Shown here: positions 1 through 8,038 of the stretch, in pieces | How the letters are laid out: each line of letters begins with the position of its first letter | Numbering within the stretch: position 1 is the first letter of the stretch | Position numbers and translations under genes: made by a program | Source: a virus | Virus record (IMG/VR): IMGVR_UViG_3300050821_009780 | Coordinates: 1-64,000 of that record | Strand: one strand, 5' to 3' | Length of the DNA: 64,000 bases | Notes under the pieces: model-generated | What the model saw: only the letters and a program-made list of their open reading frames with translations | What the model was told of the DNA's origin: nothing | Database searches by the model: none

Positions 1-545
1 GTTGCGGTGGAGGACGTGACCAGGTACCCGAGAACGGCCAGGTACGTCCCGCCCGAGCTGCCGATTGAAGCGAACCCGCCGGTCCAGGTAACGGTCGCCG
101 AGGTGATCTGCAGCGCGGAGATCGCCAGCTCGTTCGCCTGGCCCAGCGTCCCGGAGGCGTTGGAGGCCGCTGAGGTGGTGGAACCGAAGGTGGCGGTCGG
201 GGATTGGTCGAACGCGACGGGCTGAAGGCCGGAGCAGGCGGCGGCCTCCATCTGCCCGCCGGAAGTCGTGGTGATGGTGATGGTGTCGGTACCGGAGGTC
301 AGCTTGGCGGTCGGCGTGCCGGAACTGCCCTTGTAGGTGGCAGCGAACAGGTAGCAGTCCGCAGAAGCGTCGCTGCTGCACTGCTGGTAGGTGTTGCCCT
401 GGGAGTCGCTGACGGCGGTGATGGCCGCGTTGCCGTTGACGGAGAGGAAGATGGCGTCGCCGGGGGCGGTGGTGGCGGAGACGGTGATCGAGGTGGCGGT
501 GCCGGTGCTATCACTGCCGATCACATACGGAACACCGATAGTCAC
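1..545 (-). CDS. adhesin/tail-fibre-like protein, 5' part only
   Basis: An open frame of 181 codons starts at a GTG (545) whose bases overlap the TGA of the upstream gene (GTGA). It runs off the left edge, so its C-terminus is unseen. The visible part is Thr/Ser/Gly-rich and beta-strand-like, with segments such as PGDAIFLSVNG, AVSDSQGNTY and LFAATYKGSSGTPT. The same kind of module occurs around residues 620-780 of the neighbouring 1124-residue protein and is common in secreted adhesins and phage fibres. A virion or cell-surface role is inferred; no enzymatic motif is visible. Confidence 0.7.
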   Translation of the reverse strand, partial: MTIGVPYVIGSDSTGTATSITVSATTAPGDAIFLSVNGNAAITAVSDSQGNTYQQCSSDASADCYLFAATYKGSSGTPTAKLTSGTDTITITTTSGGQMEAAACSGLQPVAFDQSPTATFGSTTSAASNASGTLGQANELAISALQITSATVTWTGGFASIGSSGGTYLAVLGYLVTSSTA

Positions 546-3500
546 GGGCGGTCCCCTATCTCCAGCCGGACGGCGAGCGCCGGGACCATGTGCAGCGTGA
601 CGGGCAGCGAGCCGGCCTCCTCGTGCTCGGCGGCAGGGCCGGACGCGTCGGCGTCGGCCACGAACAGCAGCTTCCCGGCGGCGTGCGCGGCGGCGAGCCG
701 GAACGCAGTACCGTCCGGGCGCTCACCCCGCCACAGCTCCAGCAGCCGGTGGACGTCGTCCTCCGGGTCCAGCGGGGGCACCGGCAGGACCAGGCTGTAC
801 CCGCCGCCGTTCCAGCGGAACGGGGGCTGGAACGTGTACACATCGAGAACGAGGCTCTCGGCCCCGTGGCCGCCGTCGCTGTCCGCGAACGGGAACGGCA
901 GCACGGTGTCGGTGCCCTGGGCGGACTCGGGGACCGGGTCAGTCAGCAGCCCGGACCAGTACCCGGCGTCGGCACCGCGGCCAGCGTCGGCGTCGGCGGG
1001 CCACGCGGTCAGCTCGACATCCGCGCCGGCGGTGCGCTCAACGGAGGAAACGCCGACCAGGTGGCTGTCGGTGCCGGTGGCCGTGTCGGTGCCGGCCTCG
1101 TCGTAGAACCCGCTGTCCTCGCCGTGGGCGGAATCTGTGTCGATCGGGTGGGTGGAGCCGGCGATGAACTCCCCGGCATCGGTGCCGTGGATAGTATCCG
1201 AGCTGCTGAGGGTGGCCGCGACCAGCTCGCCCGCATCAGTGCCGTGGCCGGTGTCGGTGTCGGACAGAGCGACGGCGAGGTGCTCGCCCGCATCGGTGCC
1301 CGTGCCCGTGTCGCTGAGCGGCGTGACCGCCAGGTTTTCGCCGGCGTCCGTGCCGTGGCCGCTGTCGGTGTCGATCGGGGCGTAGGGCGGGCAGTAGACC
1401 GGCGTCTGCAGCTTCTGCCTAGGCTTGAACCGCTCCAGCCAGGTGCGGGACACCTGGGCGGCAGCCGGGGGCGGCAGGAGCGGCAGGAGGGCCAGCAGCT
1501 CAAGGGCAAGCGCGCCGTACCAGTCGTTGGTCTGGGTCCAGGCAACGGACACCGCCCCGACGGCGGACGCCTTGTCGAACGCGGCGGAGTTGCCGGCCGC
1601 GCTGGCGGTGTTGATGTCGGCCTTGTACCGCAGGGTGTCGCTGCTGGCGGCCTCGCCGCCCGACCCGGTCGCGACCAGGCCGAACAGCATGTTGACGGCG
1701 TTGGTGCCGGTCAGGGAGACCGAGGCGCTAGAGACCCCGGAGCCGCCGGAGGTGCCGGTGGACACGGGGCCGCAAGCGGTGGCCAGTGTCGTGCCGGTGC
1801 CGGTGTAGGTCAGCGACCCGGCCCCGACCGTGTGCCCGGAGCCGCTGGCCACCGTCACCTGCACGGTCTGCGCTCCGGCGGGCGGCGAGGCCAGGGCGAA
1901 CACCTGGGCGTACCCGAACGAGCCGGTGCCCACCTCCTGCCGGCCGAGGCTGGTCATGGCGGTCCCGCCGTAGGTCACCGAGGCGATGACGCCGGTGTCG
2001 CCGCCCGAGACGACGCCGACGGTGACGCCGACGATGGCGAGGGTGGGAGTGTTGGACGGGGTGTGCGTCCAGGTAATGGGCGCGCTGTAGGAGGCGGTCT
2101 GCGACCCGGTGGAGGACGGGGCGAGGGCGTCGAAGTACACACCGGGCGGGATCACGGGGGCGCCGGAATCGGTGCCCGAGCAGGAGTCTGAGTCGGAGAC
2201 GACGGCGTTCTGCGGGAAGGTCACCGGGACCTGGAGCTTGCGGAACGGCCGGAACTCCTCCAGCCAGGTGCGGGAAGTCCTGGCAACAGCACTGAACAGC
2301 GGGGGCGGTCCGGTGTCGAAGTGCAGGAAGGTGAACGTGCCGGGGTTGGTCTCGGCCTGGAAGCAGGCTCCCTGGGCGACCGCGTCCAGCGTGGCGATGG
2401 TGACGTTGTGCACGGAGTCCAGGGCGGAGCCCTGGTTGGTCCACGCCCGTCCATCCGGGGAGGTATCCCAGTAGGTGGTCCCGGCGGACTCCCGGATGCG
2501 CCACCACCGGTGCGTCGTGGCGGAGTAGGTCAGCGTCGCGAGGGTGGTGACCGAGCCGTTGCTGTAGGACGCGACCAGGGAGCCGTTCTCGACCTGCCAC
2601 TGCAGGTAGTTGCCGCTGAGGGTGTCCGTCAGCTTCAGCGCGCCGAAGGCGTGGGTGGCCGCCGACGGCACGGCGGTGACCTCCATGCTGGCGGCGCCCT
2701 CGGTGAGGTCGTAGGCCGCGGCGGAGGTGACCTTGCCGCTATCGCTGCTGGTGGCCGAGGACGGCAGGGTGACGGTGGCCCCGGCGGCGCTGTACGACAT
2801 GGTGGTGCTGCCGCCGGTGGACTGGGTCCACAGGCCGGTGTTGAGCGCGTTCCCGGTGAACGGGTCCACCAGGGCCGAGATGGGGGTGCCGATGAGCGGC
2901 GCGGACGCCTGCCGGGGGGTCCCGCCGCCGCCGACGGCGTTGGCAGCGTTGTTGTCCACCAGCCACAGCGCGCCCATGCACGTCTGGAAGTCGTTCGTCC
3001 ACGGCGTGTTGTCGCTGATCCGCCCGAAAAGGCTGTATCCCCAGTCGTTGAGGAACTCGGTGTTCTTGACCCCGGCCGGGCTGTCCTCGGCGCAGAGCAC
3101 GTACATCGGGGAGCCGGTGTCCACGATGTACATGCCGTAGTTCTGCAGCGTCCAGGCGAGCTGCAGGCCGGGGGCGGAGACCAGCCCGAGCGCGTTGATG
3201 TTCACGCTGGCCGGGATGGCGAGCAGCGCGCCCATCCGCATGCCGCTGTACTGGGTCGCGTTGGTGCTGCCGTAGTTGGACCAGTCGCTGTCGGCAGTGG
3301 TGGCGGGCCAGCGGTAGGAGTTGGCCAGGCTGGTCTGCGGGGCCAGCACCCCGGCGCCGTCCACCGCGACCTTGAGCGCGTGGTTCATCCCCGTCTGGCC
3401 GGGGCGCAGCTCCCCCATCCGGATGGACCCGCCGATGGAGGACAGGGCCGACCCGCCGTGGCTGCCGCCGATGCCCTGCCCGTACAGGTCCACATTGGGA

Positions 3501-3916
3501 AACCCGACGATGCTGGTGCCGTTCCCGGCGGCGGTGCAGAGGGCCAGCGGCTGGGACTGAGAGATGGTCCGGCCGTCAGACTGCAGGAACGACGCGCAGC
3601 TGTTGGTGTTGTCGCTCGGCACCGTGTAGGTGGCGGGCACCGGTGCCGTGAAGGGCAGCCCGGTGGCGCTGCCGCCGGTCGCCGAGCAGCGGCTGCCCCC
3701 GCCCCAGCCCGCCGAGGAGTAGGCGATGGTGACCGTCGGCCCCGCAGCGTCCTGCACGATGTGCTCGGGGTCGATGTTCGGCATCGGGGTGAAGTTGCTG
3801 CCGCCGTTAGGCCCGTACGTGGGCATGCCCACGTTGACGTAGACCGCACCGGAGCCGATGGGCGTGTTCCACGGGCTGGCGGCGGCAAACGGCCACTGCA
3901 GCGCGTTGCGGCTCAA
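542..3916 (-). CDS. large adhesin-like structural protein with Asp/Gly-Thr-Asp repeats
   Basis: This protein has 1124 residues and starts at TTG, 6 nt after a GGAGGG ribosome-binding site. The N-terminal ~330 residues contain SPWNTPIGSG and a Trp/Gly/Asn-rich domain that I cannot assign to an enzyme family with confidence. Residues ~350-560 look like a concanavalin-like beta-sandwich (YLQWQVENGSL, WWRIRESAGTTYW). Residues ~600-790 hold an Ig-like module shared with the next gene. Residues ~810-1010 carry acidic repeats of the type SDTDTGHGTDAGE. There is no signal peptide. Its neighbours are virion-type proteins, so a tail fibre or host-binding protein is likely; a polysaccharide hydrolase is possible but unsupported. 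Confidence 0.65.
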   Translation of the reverse strand: MSRNALQWPFAAASPWNTPIGSGAVYVNVGMPTYGPNGGSNFTPMPNIDPEHIVQDAAGPTVTIAYSSAGWGGGSRCSATGGSATGLPFTAPVPATYTVPSDNTNSCASFLQSDGRTISQSQPLALCTAAGNGTSIVGFPNVDLYGQGIGGSHGGSALSSIGGSIRMGELRPGQTGMNHALKVAVDGAGVLAPQTSLANSYRWPATTADSDWSNYGSTNATQYSGMRMGALLAIPASVNINALGLVSAPGLQLAWTLQNYGMYIVDTGSPMYVLCAEDSPAGVKNTEFLNDWGYSLFGRISDNTPWTNDFQTCMGALWLVDNNAANAVGGGGTPRQASAPLIGTPISALVDPFTGNALNTGLWTQSTGGSTTMSYSAAGATVTLPSSATSSDSGKVTSAAAYDLTEGAASMEVTAVPSAATHAFGALKLTDTLSGNYLQWQVENGSLVASYSNGSVTTLATLTYSATTHRWWRIRESAGTTYWDTSPDGRAWTNQGSALDSVHNVTIATLDAVAQGACFQAETNPGTFTFLHFDTGPPPLFSAVARTSRTWLEEFRPFRKLQVPVTFPQNAVVSDSDSCSGTDSGAPVIPPGVYFDALAPSSTGSQTASYSAPITWTHTPSNTPTLAIVGVTVGVVSGGDTGVIASVTYGGTAMTSLGRQEVGTGSFGYAQVFALASPPAGAQTVQVTVASGSGHTVGAGSLTYTGTGTTLATACGPVSTGTSGGSGVSSASVSLTGTNAVNMLFGLVATGSGGEAASSDTLRYKADINTASAAGNSAAFDKASAVGAVSVAWTQTNDWYGALALELLALLPLLPPPAAAQVSRTWLERFKPRQKLQTPVYCPPYAPIDTDSGHGTDAGENLAVTPLSDTGTGTDAGEHLAVALSDTDTGHGTDAGELVAATLSSSDTIHGTDAGEFIAGSTHPIDTDSAHGEDSGFYDEAGTDTATGTDSHLVGVSSVERTAGADVELTAWPADADAGRGADAGYWSGLLTDPVPESAQGTDTVLPFPFADSDGGHGAESLVLDVYTFQPPFRWNGGGYSLVLPVPPLDPEDDVHRLLELWRGERPDGTAFRLAAAHAAGKLLFVADADASGPAAEHEEAGSLPVTLHMVPALAVRLEIGDRP

Positions 3917-3921
3917 CTTGG

Positions 3922-3942
3922 CTCCCTCCTTCCGGGAGGGAG
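3922..3942 (-). promoter_or_regulatory. hairpin overlapping a ribosome-binding site
   Basis: CTCCCTCC (3922-3929) and GGGAGGGAG (3934-3942) can form an 8-bp stem with a 5-nt loop on either strand. On the minus strand the GGAGGG in the downstream arm is the ribosome-binding site of the TTG-initiated 1124-residue gene, so folding would hide it. It also sits just after the previous stop codon and could be a weak terminator. Confidence 0.35.
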
Positions 3943-3947
3943 GGAGA

Positions 3948-4547
3948 CTAGTTCAGGCCGAAGATCATGTGCCGCTGGCACGCCGAGTGAGTCGCGGCGG
4001 TGCTCCAGGTGAAGGACGCTTCCCACCAGTAGGCCGTCGTGCCGGTCAGCGCCACCACCGTCGGCGTGGTGTTCGCCGCAGCCGCCAGCGGGATGACGAC
4101 CCCGGCTGCGGTGCCTCCGGCGACGCCCAGGGTCATGAAGCCATCGCTGTAGACGTTAACGGTGGAGCTGGTGCCGGTGCTGACGACGGTCAGGTCGATC
4201 TGCGCGGTCCAGATGCCGGTGGTCGTCACGGGAACGGCTGCGGTGACCAGGGCGCCGGTGGCTGCCACGGTGGTCGGCGCGTTGATGGTGGCCTGGGCAG
4301 TGTCCAGCGCGTACTTGAAGGTCAGGGTGGGGGTGCCGGTGATGTCGTAGGTGCCGCCGAGGCTGATGTGGAAGCCCTTGCCAACAATGGCGGACGGCTG
4401 CCAGATGGAGAACAGGGGCGGCAGGTACGCCGGCGGGTTGGTGGAGCTGTTCGCCGTCATGATGGTCGCGACGGAGGTGGCGTTGTCCGCGCCCGCCGAG
4501 TCCATGTTGTAGATCAGCTCGGTGTTAGTGGCAGTCAGGAAGCTCAT
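3948..4547 (-). CDS. putative virion structural protein, 199 aa
   Basis: The protein is rich in Thr, Ala, Val and Gly with alternating hydrophobic strands and no membrane segment or catalytic motif, as in decoration or minor tail proteins. It begins MSFLTATNTELIYNMDS, and a central stretch resembles a jelly-roll (FHISLGGTYDITGTPTLTFKY). It is flanked by the large adhesin downstream and a terminator-like hairpin upstream. A structural role is inferred from composition and neighbours only. Confidence 0.5.
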   Translation of the reverse strand: MSFLTATNTELIYNMDSAGADNATSVATIMTANSSTNPPAYLPPLFSIWQPSAIVGKGFHISLGGTYDITGTPTLTFKYALDTAQATINAPTTVAATGALVTAAVPVTTTGIWTAQIDLTVVSTGTSSTVNVYSDGFMTLGVAGGTAAGVVIPLAAAANTTPTVVALTGTTAYWWEASFTWSTAATHSACQRHMIFGLN

Positions 4548-4559
4548 GCCGTATAAAGC

Positions 4560-4594
4560 GGCAGCCCTCCCGGACCAAGAACGAGAGGGCTGCC
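4560..4594 (-). terminator. 10-bp stem hairpin
   Basis: GGCAGCCCTC (4560-4569) pairs perfectly with GAGGGCTGCC (4585-4594) around a 15-nt loop. It lies between the TAG at 4604 and the next minus-strand gene. The plus side is followed by ATCTTTT, so it could work in either direction. Confidence 0.6.
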
Positions 4595-4603
4595 ATCTTT
4601 TCG

Positions 4604-5113
4604 CTAGGCTTCAGCGGTCAGGTGCCGTACCGGAGGCTGGTGCTCGTGCCAGGAGTACCCGGTGGCCAGCAGCGTGCGGAACACCGGCCCGTCGATGTGG
4701 TCCCAGCGCAGCACGCCAGGAGCCGCCCAGCCGTGGGCAGGGTGGTCGTCCAGCCGGGCGCGCTCCAGGATGTCCGAGGACCGCGCCCGGGCGCGCAGGG
4801 CGGCGGAGAACCGGGTGCACCCGAGGCTCATCTGCATCATGGACCGGATGTCCTCGCGGTTCGGGTGCGGGAACTCGCACCACGGCTCCGGGCAGGACTC
4901 CAGCTGCGGGACCACCTGCTCGTGCAGGACGACATCCTGCTCGACGACCAGCAGGTCGCCGTCCGGGTTATCCCAGTGCCGGGCGAACGGCCTCCAGTAG
5001 TCCCCGTCGCCGGGACCGGTATAAACCACCTCGCAGTCCGCCCAGGCATGCCGGCGCAGCGCGTCGAACGCCTCCGGGAACATGGTGAAGGCGAACATCA
5101 CGGTCCGTATCAC
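4604..5113 (-). CDS. GT-A-like glycosyltransferase
   Basis: 169 residues from a GTG (5113) that overlaps the upstream TGA. The order resembles short GT-A (family 2-like) glycosyltransferases of phages: an N-terminal strand (RTVMFAFTMF), an acidic DLLVVEQDVV segment where a DXD-type metal/nucleotide-sugar site is expected near residue 55, then LGCTRFSAALR and a C-terminal DGPVFRTLLATGYSWHEH. Sugar transfer to virion proteins or host surface polymers is inferred. The call rests on motif resemblance, and the acidic triplet (EQD) is non-canonical. Confidence 0.5.
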   Translation of the reverse strand: MIRTVMFAFTMFPEAFDALRRHAWADCEVVYTGPGDGDYWRPFARHWDNPDGDLLVVEQDVVLHEQVVPQLESCPEPWCEFPHPNREDIRSMMQMSLGCTRFSAALRARARSSDILERARLDDHPAHGWAAPGVLRWDHIDGPVFRTLLATGYSWHEHQPPVRHLTAEA

Positions 5114-5430
5114 TCCGGGTCCCCCTCCGCCGCCACGGCCGGGCCGATGCCGCCGGGCTTGTCGTGCATGGCGTTGATCCGGCGCACCACCTCGGCCTGC
5201 ACCTCGTGCCGGTACGCCTCCTCGGTGTCCTCCTCGGTCAGGGTCAGCGGGTAGGGGATGGCGGCCTCCCAGCCGAACGTCCCGGTCAGCCGCCCGCCCA
5301 TGAGCGCCCCGGTGACCTGAGCGGTGGCGTGGTCGGCGGCATCGCGCACGGCCTTCTGCCACGCGGCGGCGAAGTCCGGGCGGTCCGCGGCGAACGCCCG
5401 GACGGCGGCGAGGGCCTCCTCAGCTTCCAC
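5110..5430 (-). CDS. hypothetical protein, 106 aa
   Basis: Helical, Ala/Glu-rich N-terminus (EAEEALAAVRAFAADRPDFA) followed by a GTFGWEAAIPYPLTLTEED segment and a helix with HEVQAEVVRRINAMHDK. No recognised family. The stop overlaps the GTG of the glycosyltransferase-like gene, so the two are probably translationally coupled. Confidence 0.6.
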   Translation of the reverse strand: MEAEEALAAVRAFAADRPDFAAAWQKAVRDAADHATAQVTGALMGGRLTGTFGWEAAIPYPLTLTEEDTEEAYRHEVQAEVVRRINAMHDKPGGIGPAVAAEGDPE

Positions 5431-6013
5431 TGCTCTCCTCCGGGTGCTGCTGCCTGTCGAGCTGCTCCCAGGCAGCGCGGCGCACGTCGTCCCACACAGC
5501 CTCCAGGGCCTTCCGGAAAGCCTCCTCGCCCCCGGAAGGCAGGCAGGAGAGCACCTCGCAGACCGCCTCCGCCGCCCGGCGCCACACCGTGGCAGGCAGC
5601 TCCGGCCCGCACCGGTGCCAGTCCGCGTAGCTGTGCAGCTCGTCCAGGTCGCCGGGCAGCTCGCGGGAGAGGTGCCCGCACCGGGAGCAGCGCACCTTCG
5701 CGCCGCCGGGGCTGAAGGTCACGGCGAAGCGGCGCCCCCGCGAGCGGGGAGGATTGTCCGCGCGCATCACAGGCTCGTCCTCGCCGAACAGCTCCCGGTG
5801 AGACCGCTTCGCCTCCTGCTGCTCCCGCAGCTGCTTCGCGTTCCAGTGCTCCTGCCGGCCCGTCTCCGGCTCCCCGGCCTCCTGCCGCTCGCGGAGCTTG
5901 TCCCGGAAATTCCGGGCCAGGCCGCCGTGCGCGGAGCACGGAGGGCCGTCCAGCTTGCGGGTCATGCAGGTGCAGGCCATCACGCCGCCGCCAGCTTCGC
6001 CAGCCAAGGTCAC
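5420..6013 (-). CDS. Cys-rich hypothetical protein
   Basis: 197 residues from a GTG overlapping the upstream TGA, with AGGAGG just 5'. An ATG at 5980 is an alternative start. The N-terminus has a small Cys/His cluster (ACTCMTRKLDGPPCSAHGG) and the middle has a CSRCGHL zinc-knuckle followed by a distant HRCG, so metal binding is likely. The first 90 residues after the cluster are charged (RDKLRERQEAGEPETGRQEH). The C-terminal ~60 residues are helical. Function unknown. Confidence 0.6.
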   Translation of the reverse strand: MTLAGEAGGGVMACTCMTRKLDGPPCSAHGGLARNFRDKLRERQEAGEPETGRQEHWNAKQLREQQEAKRSHRELFGEDEPVMRADNPPRSRGRRFAVTFSPGGAKVRCSRCGHLSRELPGDLDELHSYADWHRCGPELPATVWRRAAEAVCEVLSCLPSGGEEAFRKALEAVWDDVRRAAWEQLDRQQHPEESSGS

Positions 6014-6198
6014 TTCCTCCTGCTCGAAAAGGCCCGGACGGCGAGCATGCCGGCCAGGACGAGGAACGCGGTCAGGAACGGCCTGCCGGGCAGCAGGACG
6101 GTCCCGAGGGCCCCCGCCGCGAGTACGCCCAGCACCCACCCGGCGCGGGCCAGCTGCTGGGCCGGGGAGTAGTACCGCCTGCGCCGGGCTGCGGACAT
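6010..6198 (-). CDS. small two-TM membrane protein, 62 aa
   Basis: Start ATG 6198 shares bases with the upstream TGA (TGATG). A basic N-terminus (SAARRRRYYS) precedes two hydrophobic segments (about residues 19-33 and 36-54), and the protein ends in SSRRK. It is probably an inner-membrane protein of unknown role. Confidence 0.6.
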   Translation of the reverse strand: MSAARRRRYYSPAQQLARAGWVLGVLAAGALGTVLLPGRPFLTAFLVLAGMLAVRAFSSRRK

Positions 6199-6518
6199 CA
6201 CGCCGGCCCCGCTTCCTCGACCCGGGTGACGTGGAAGCCCTTCTCCTGCCAGGTATCCCGCACGGCCTCCGCCGACTCGCCGAGCTCCAGGAGACTGTGG
6301 TGCGCGCCGGTCACGTCGGTGCAGTACGGCGACACGGCGCACTCCCCCGTCTTCTTGTCCGCCGGGTCGTGGCCCGGGTTCCCCGGCACCTTGACAGTCA
6401 CGATGTACGTGCTCACGGCTCTCCTGCGGTCACGGAACGCGCTCGCCCCCGGGTGCAGGGCGCACGGCGCGTCCCCCGGCCTCCGCGCGGCACATGCCGG
6501 GCAGACAGGCTCTGTCAT
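6198..6518 (-). CDS. hypothetical protein with N-terminal CxxC, 106 aa
   Basis: The start overlaps the preceding TGA. The N-terminus has VCPACAAR followed by a PCALH, a possible small zinc site. From about residue 35 the sequence changes to STYIVTVKVPGNPG and a compact alpha/beta stretch ending FHVTRVEEAGPA. An internal GTG at that junction could start a separate 71-residue protein. No family recognised. Confidence 0.5.
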   Translation of the reverse strand: MTEPVCPACAARRPGDAPCALHPGASAFRDRRRAVSTYIVTVKVPGNPGHDPADKKTGECAVSPYCTDVTGAHHSLLELGESAEAVRDTWQEKGFHVTRVEEAGPA

Positions 6519-6730
6519 CACTCGATCCCGTCCAGCTCGGCCAGGGCGCGCTCGACCACGAGCCGGGCCATGGCCAGCTGCTCGGGCCCGGCGGGGACGG
6601 TCTTCCCCCGGGCAATCGCGGCCACCGCCTTCCGGAGCTGGGCGGCCAGGGCCTCGCCGGACCCCGCCTTCTCCCGGGCCTGCCGCAGCAGGGTCTCGTC
6701 TACGCGGAACGACACGGGCACGGTACTCAC
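6518..6730 (-). CDS. ribbon-helix-helix-like DNA-binding protein
   Basis: 70 residues from GTG with a GGAGG site 8 nt upstream. The N-terminal VPVSFRVDETLLRQARE has the strand-then-helix pattern of Arc/CopG ribbon-helix-helix proteins, with two further helices behind it. It is the first gene after a good sigma-70-type promoter and a 12-bp palindrome, so autoregulation is a reasonable inference. An antitoxin role is not supported because no toxin-like partner is adjacent. Confidence 0.55.
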   Translation of the reverse strand: MSTVPVSFRVDETLLRQAREKAGSGEALAAQLRKAVAAIARGKTVPAGPEQLAMARLVVERALAELDGIE

Positions 6731-6772
6731 GGAGCGCCTCCAGGGGCTATTACCGCTGCTGTCACTGCTGAC

Positions 6773-6801
6773 AGGCTACCCGGTCCGGGGACGTGCGTCA
6801 A
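6773..6801 (-). promoter_or_regulatory. sigma-70-type promoter
   Basis: On the minus strand TTGACG (6801-6796), a 17-nt spacer and TAGCCT (6778-6773) match the housekeeping consensus. They lie about 40 nt upstream of the GTG of the ribbon-helix-helix gene, and probably drive 6730 to 3.9 kb. Confidence 0.65.
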
Positions 6802-6812
6802 TGGCACTGACG

Positions 6813-6824
6813 GTAATTAATTAC
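6813..6824. promoter_or_regulatory. 12-bp AT-rich palindrome
   Basis: GTAATTAATTAC is a perfect palindrome in otherwise GC-rich DNA, 11 bp upstream of the -35 box. It could be an operator for the ribbon-helix-helix protein or an UP-like element. Confidence 0.45.
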
Positions 6825-7411
6825 AGGGGCTGCGGGGCGGGAATTCCGGGAAACGGGGACTGCGGAAATTCAGAGGGGGAAATTCCGGGAGTCCCTCATC
6901 GCGCACGGGCGAGGGGTCGGGCCATGCGACAGCCACGGCACTGAGCGACCATCCTTTTGCATGTTCGCGTACCGCTCACGCGTGCTGCGCACATGCATGC
7001 CGAGCGGGCCACGTTGCACGGTGCTAGCGGGTGCGGGCATGGCGATGCCCGCTCACGGTCCAGAACGGCATTGCTGCCGCTCACCCGTGGCCGGGCGGGG
7101 GTCTGCGTACGGCGGGCCGGACTAGAGCCGGGGGCTGCGCCGTGCGGTCGTGTTCTGCGGTTGGCGGTACCTGTCGTGCGCGTGCGGTTGGTGGCCTTGA
7201 CGCTGCCATCCCCTGCTTTGCCTTCGTGGCACCGTCGGTTGGCCTAGGCTCTGCGGGCATGGTCTGTCTGCCGTGTCCCATGCTACCGCATGCGAGGGGC
7301 CGGGAGGGGCGTTGACTGGCATTCCGCCCGTATGGGGCCTGTACGGGCCGCAGAGCCACGCTGCGGGGTTGGGGCACGCTGCCTAGGCAATGACACCAGC
7401 GGGCATGAGTT
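6825..7411. other. gene-poor region
   Basis: No convincing gene on either strand; the open frames here have Arg/Pro-biased, shadow-like translations. It contains three close copies of AATTC-type words (gaattccggga, gaaattcagag, aaattccggga at 6840-6890). It also has an inverted repeat GCGGGCAT/ATGCCCGC near 7036-7055 and CCTAGG palindromes near 7244 and 7384. Confidence 0.5.
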
Positions 7412-7438
7412 AGCCCCGGAGGATTGCCCTCCGGGGCT
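7412..7438 (-). terminator. 11-bp stem hairpin
   Basis: AGCCCCGGAGG and CCTCCGGGGCT form a perfect 11-bp stem with a 5-nt loop, just downstream of the stop of the 61-residue gene. No long U tract follows, as is usual in high-GC actinobacterial terminators. Confidence 0.65.
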
Positions 7439-7458
7439 TGGGTGTCGGGGAGGCTAGC

Positions 7459-7644
7459 TCACCACTCGTCTGCCTCACTGGCCGACACGGTCGTGGTCAT
7501 GGTAACCGAGTCGTGGTGGTCCATCGTGCCGGCCACGGCCCACGCCCACTGGATTTCCATAACGCGCCTGATCTCTGTCCAGTCGTGGGCGGGGGTGTCT
7601 GTGCTGACTGTCTGCGCGTTCTGTGTGGTCTGCGTGGCGTTCAT
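7459..7644 (-). CDS. hypothetical protein, 61 aa
   Basis: ATG 7644 follows a strong GGGGAGG site. The N-terminus is Thr/Gln-rich (NATQTTQNAQTVSTD), followed by HDWTEIRRVMEIQWAWAVAG and a Thr/Asp-rich end. It stands alone between a promoter-like element and a terminator. Such an isolated, well-expressed-looking small gene next to a repeat-rich region suggests an early regulatory protein, but no family is recognised. Confidence 0.6.
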   Translation of the reverse strand: MNATQTTQNAQTVSTDTPAHDWTEIRRVMEIQWAWAVAGTMDHHDSVTMTTTVSASEADEW

Positions 7645-7682
7645 TCTGTGTGCCTCCCCTTGTGTGTACCGCTTACAGTTAC

Positions 7683-7711
7683 AGTTCACATTACGGGGTA
7701 GTGCCTGTCAA
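7683..7711 (-). promoter_or_regulatory. promoter candidate
   Basis: A perfect TTGACA (minus, 7711-7706) is followed after 17 nt by TGAACT (7688-7683), a weak -10. It lies 40-70 nt upstream of the ATG at 7644. Confidence 0.4.
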
Positions 7712-8038
7712 GAGGGGAGTGCACACTTTCTGTCTGTACTTAGGTCACAGACGTGTCTCAGAGGGAGTTCCCCTGAGAGTGCGCGCATCTCTGCGTTGCC
7801 TGCCCGTGACCTAGGCCGGGGAGGGGGGCGGCCCATCTGTGACCCTTGCACGGGAGACCGTGGCCGTACCGTGACCTCTTGCGGTGGGCGGGTATGCGGG
7901 GGGTTTCTGGCCGAAACAGCGTTACAAGCGCAAGAGGTCACCTGCCCTGCCGCCGTTACCCGGCCCCCAGCAACACGGAACAGCGTCACCTCGCACACAC
8001 CAGCGGCCCTACGCGCGTACGAACGCGTGAGGGGGCCC
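7712..8038. other. gene-poor region with GTGACC repeats
   Basis: No supported gene. GTGACC or its complement occurs near 7743, 7807, 7840, 7871, 7936 and 7986, giving an iteron-like spacing of roughly 30-65 bp. Confidence 0.45.
7871..7941. repeat. 13-bp inverted repeat
   Basis: GTGACCTCTTGCG (7871-7883) and CGCAAGAGGTCAC (7929-7941) are perfect inverted copies separated by 45 bp. They could be paired protein-binding sites, or the base of a stem-loop in an origin or control region. Confidence 0.6.

Noticed and set aside
204-2191. Plus-strand ORFs over the left-end adhesin genes
   Set aside because: Low-complexity Arg/Gly/Ala translations, antisense to protein-like frames on the minus strand.
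6518-6730. Antitoxin of a toxin-antitoxin pair
   Set aside because: No toxin-like protein in the adjacent genes; a plain ribbon-helix-helix regulator is enough.
7081-7377. 98-codon minus ORF in the gene-poor region
   Set aside because: Arg/Pro/Ala-biased, no ribosome-binding site and no protein-like pattern.
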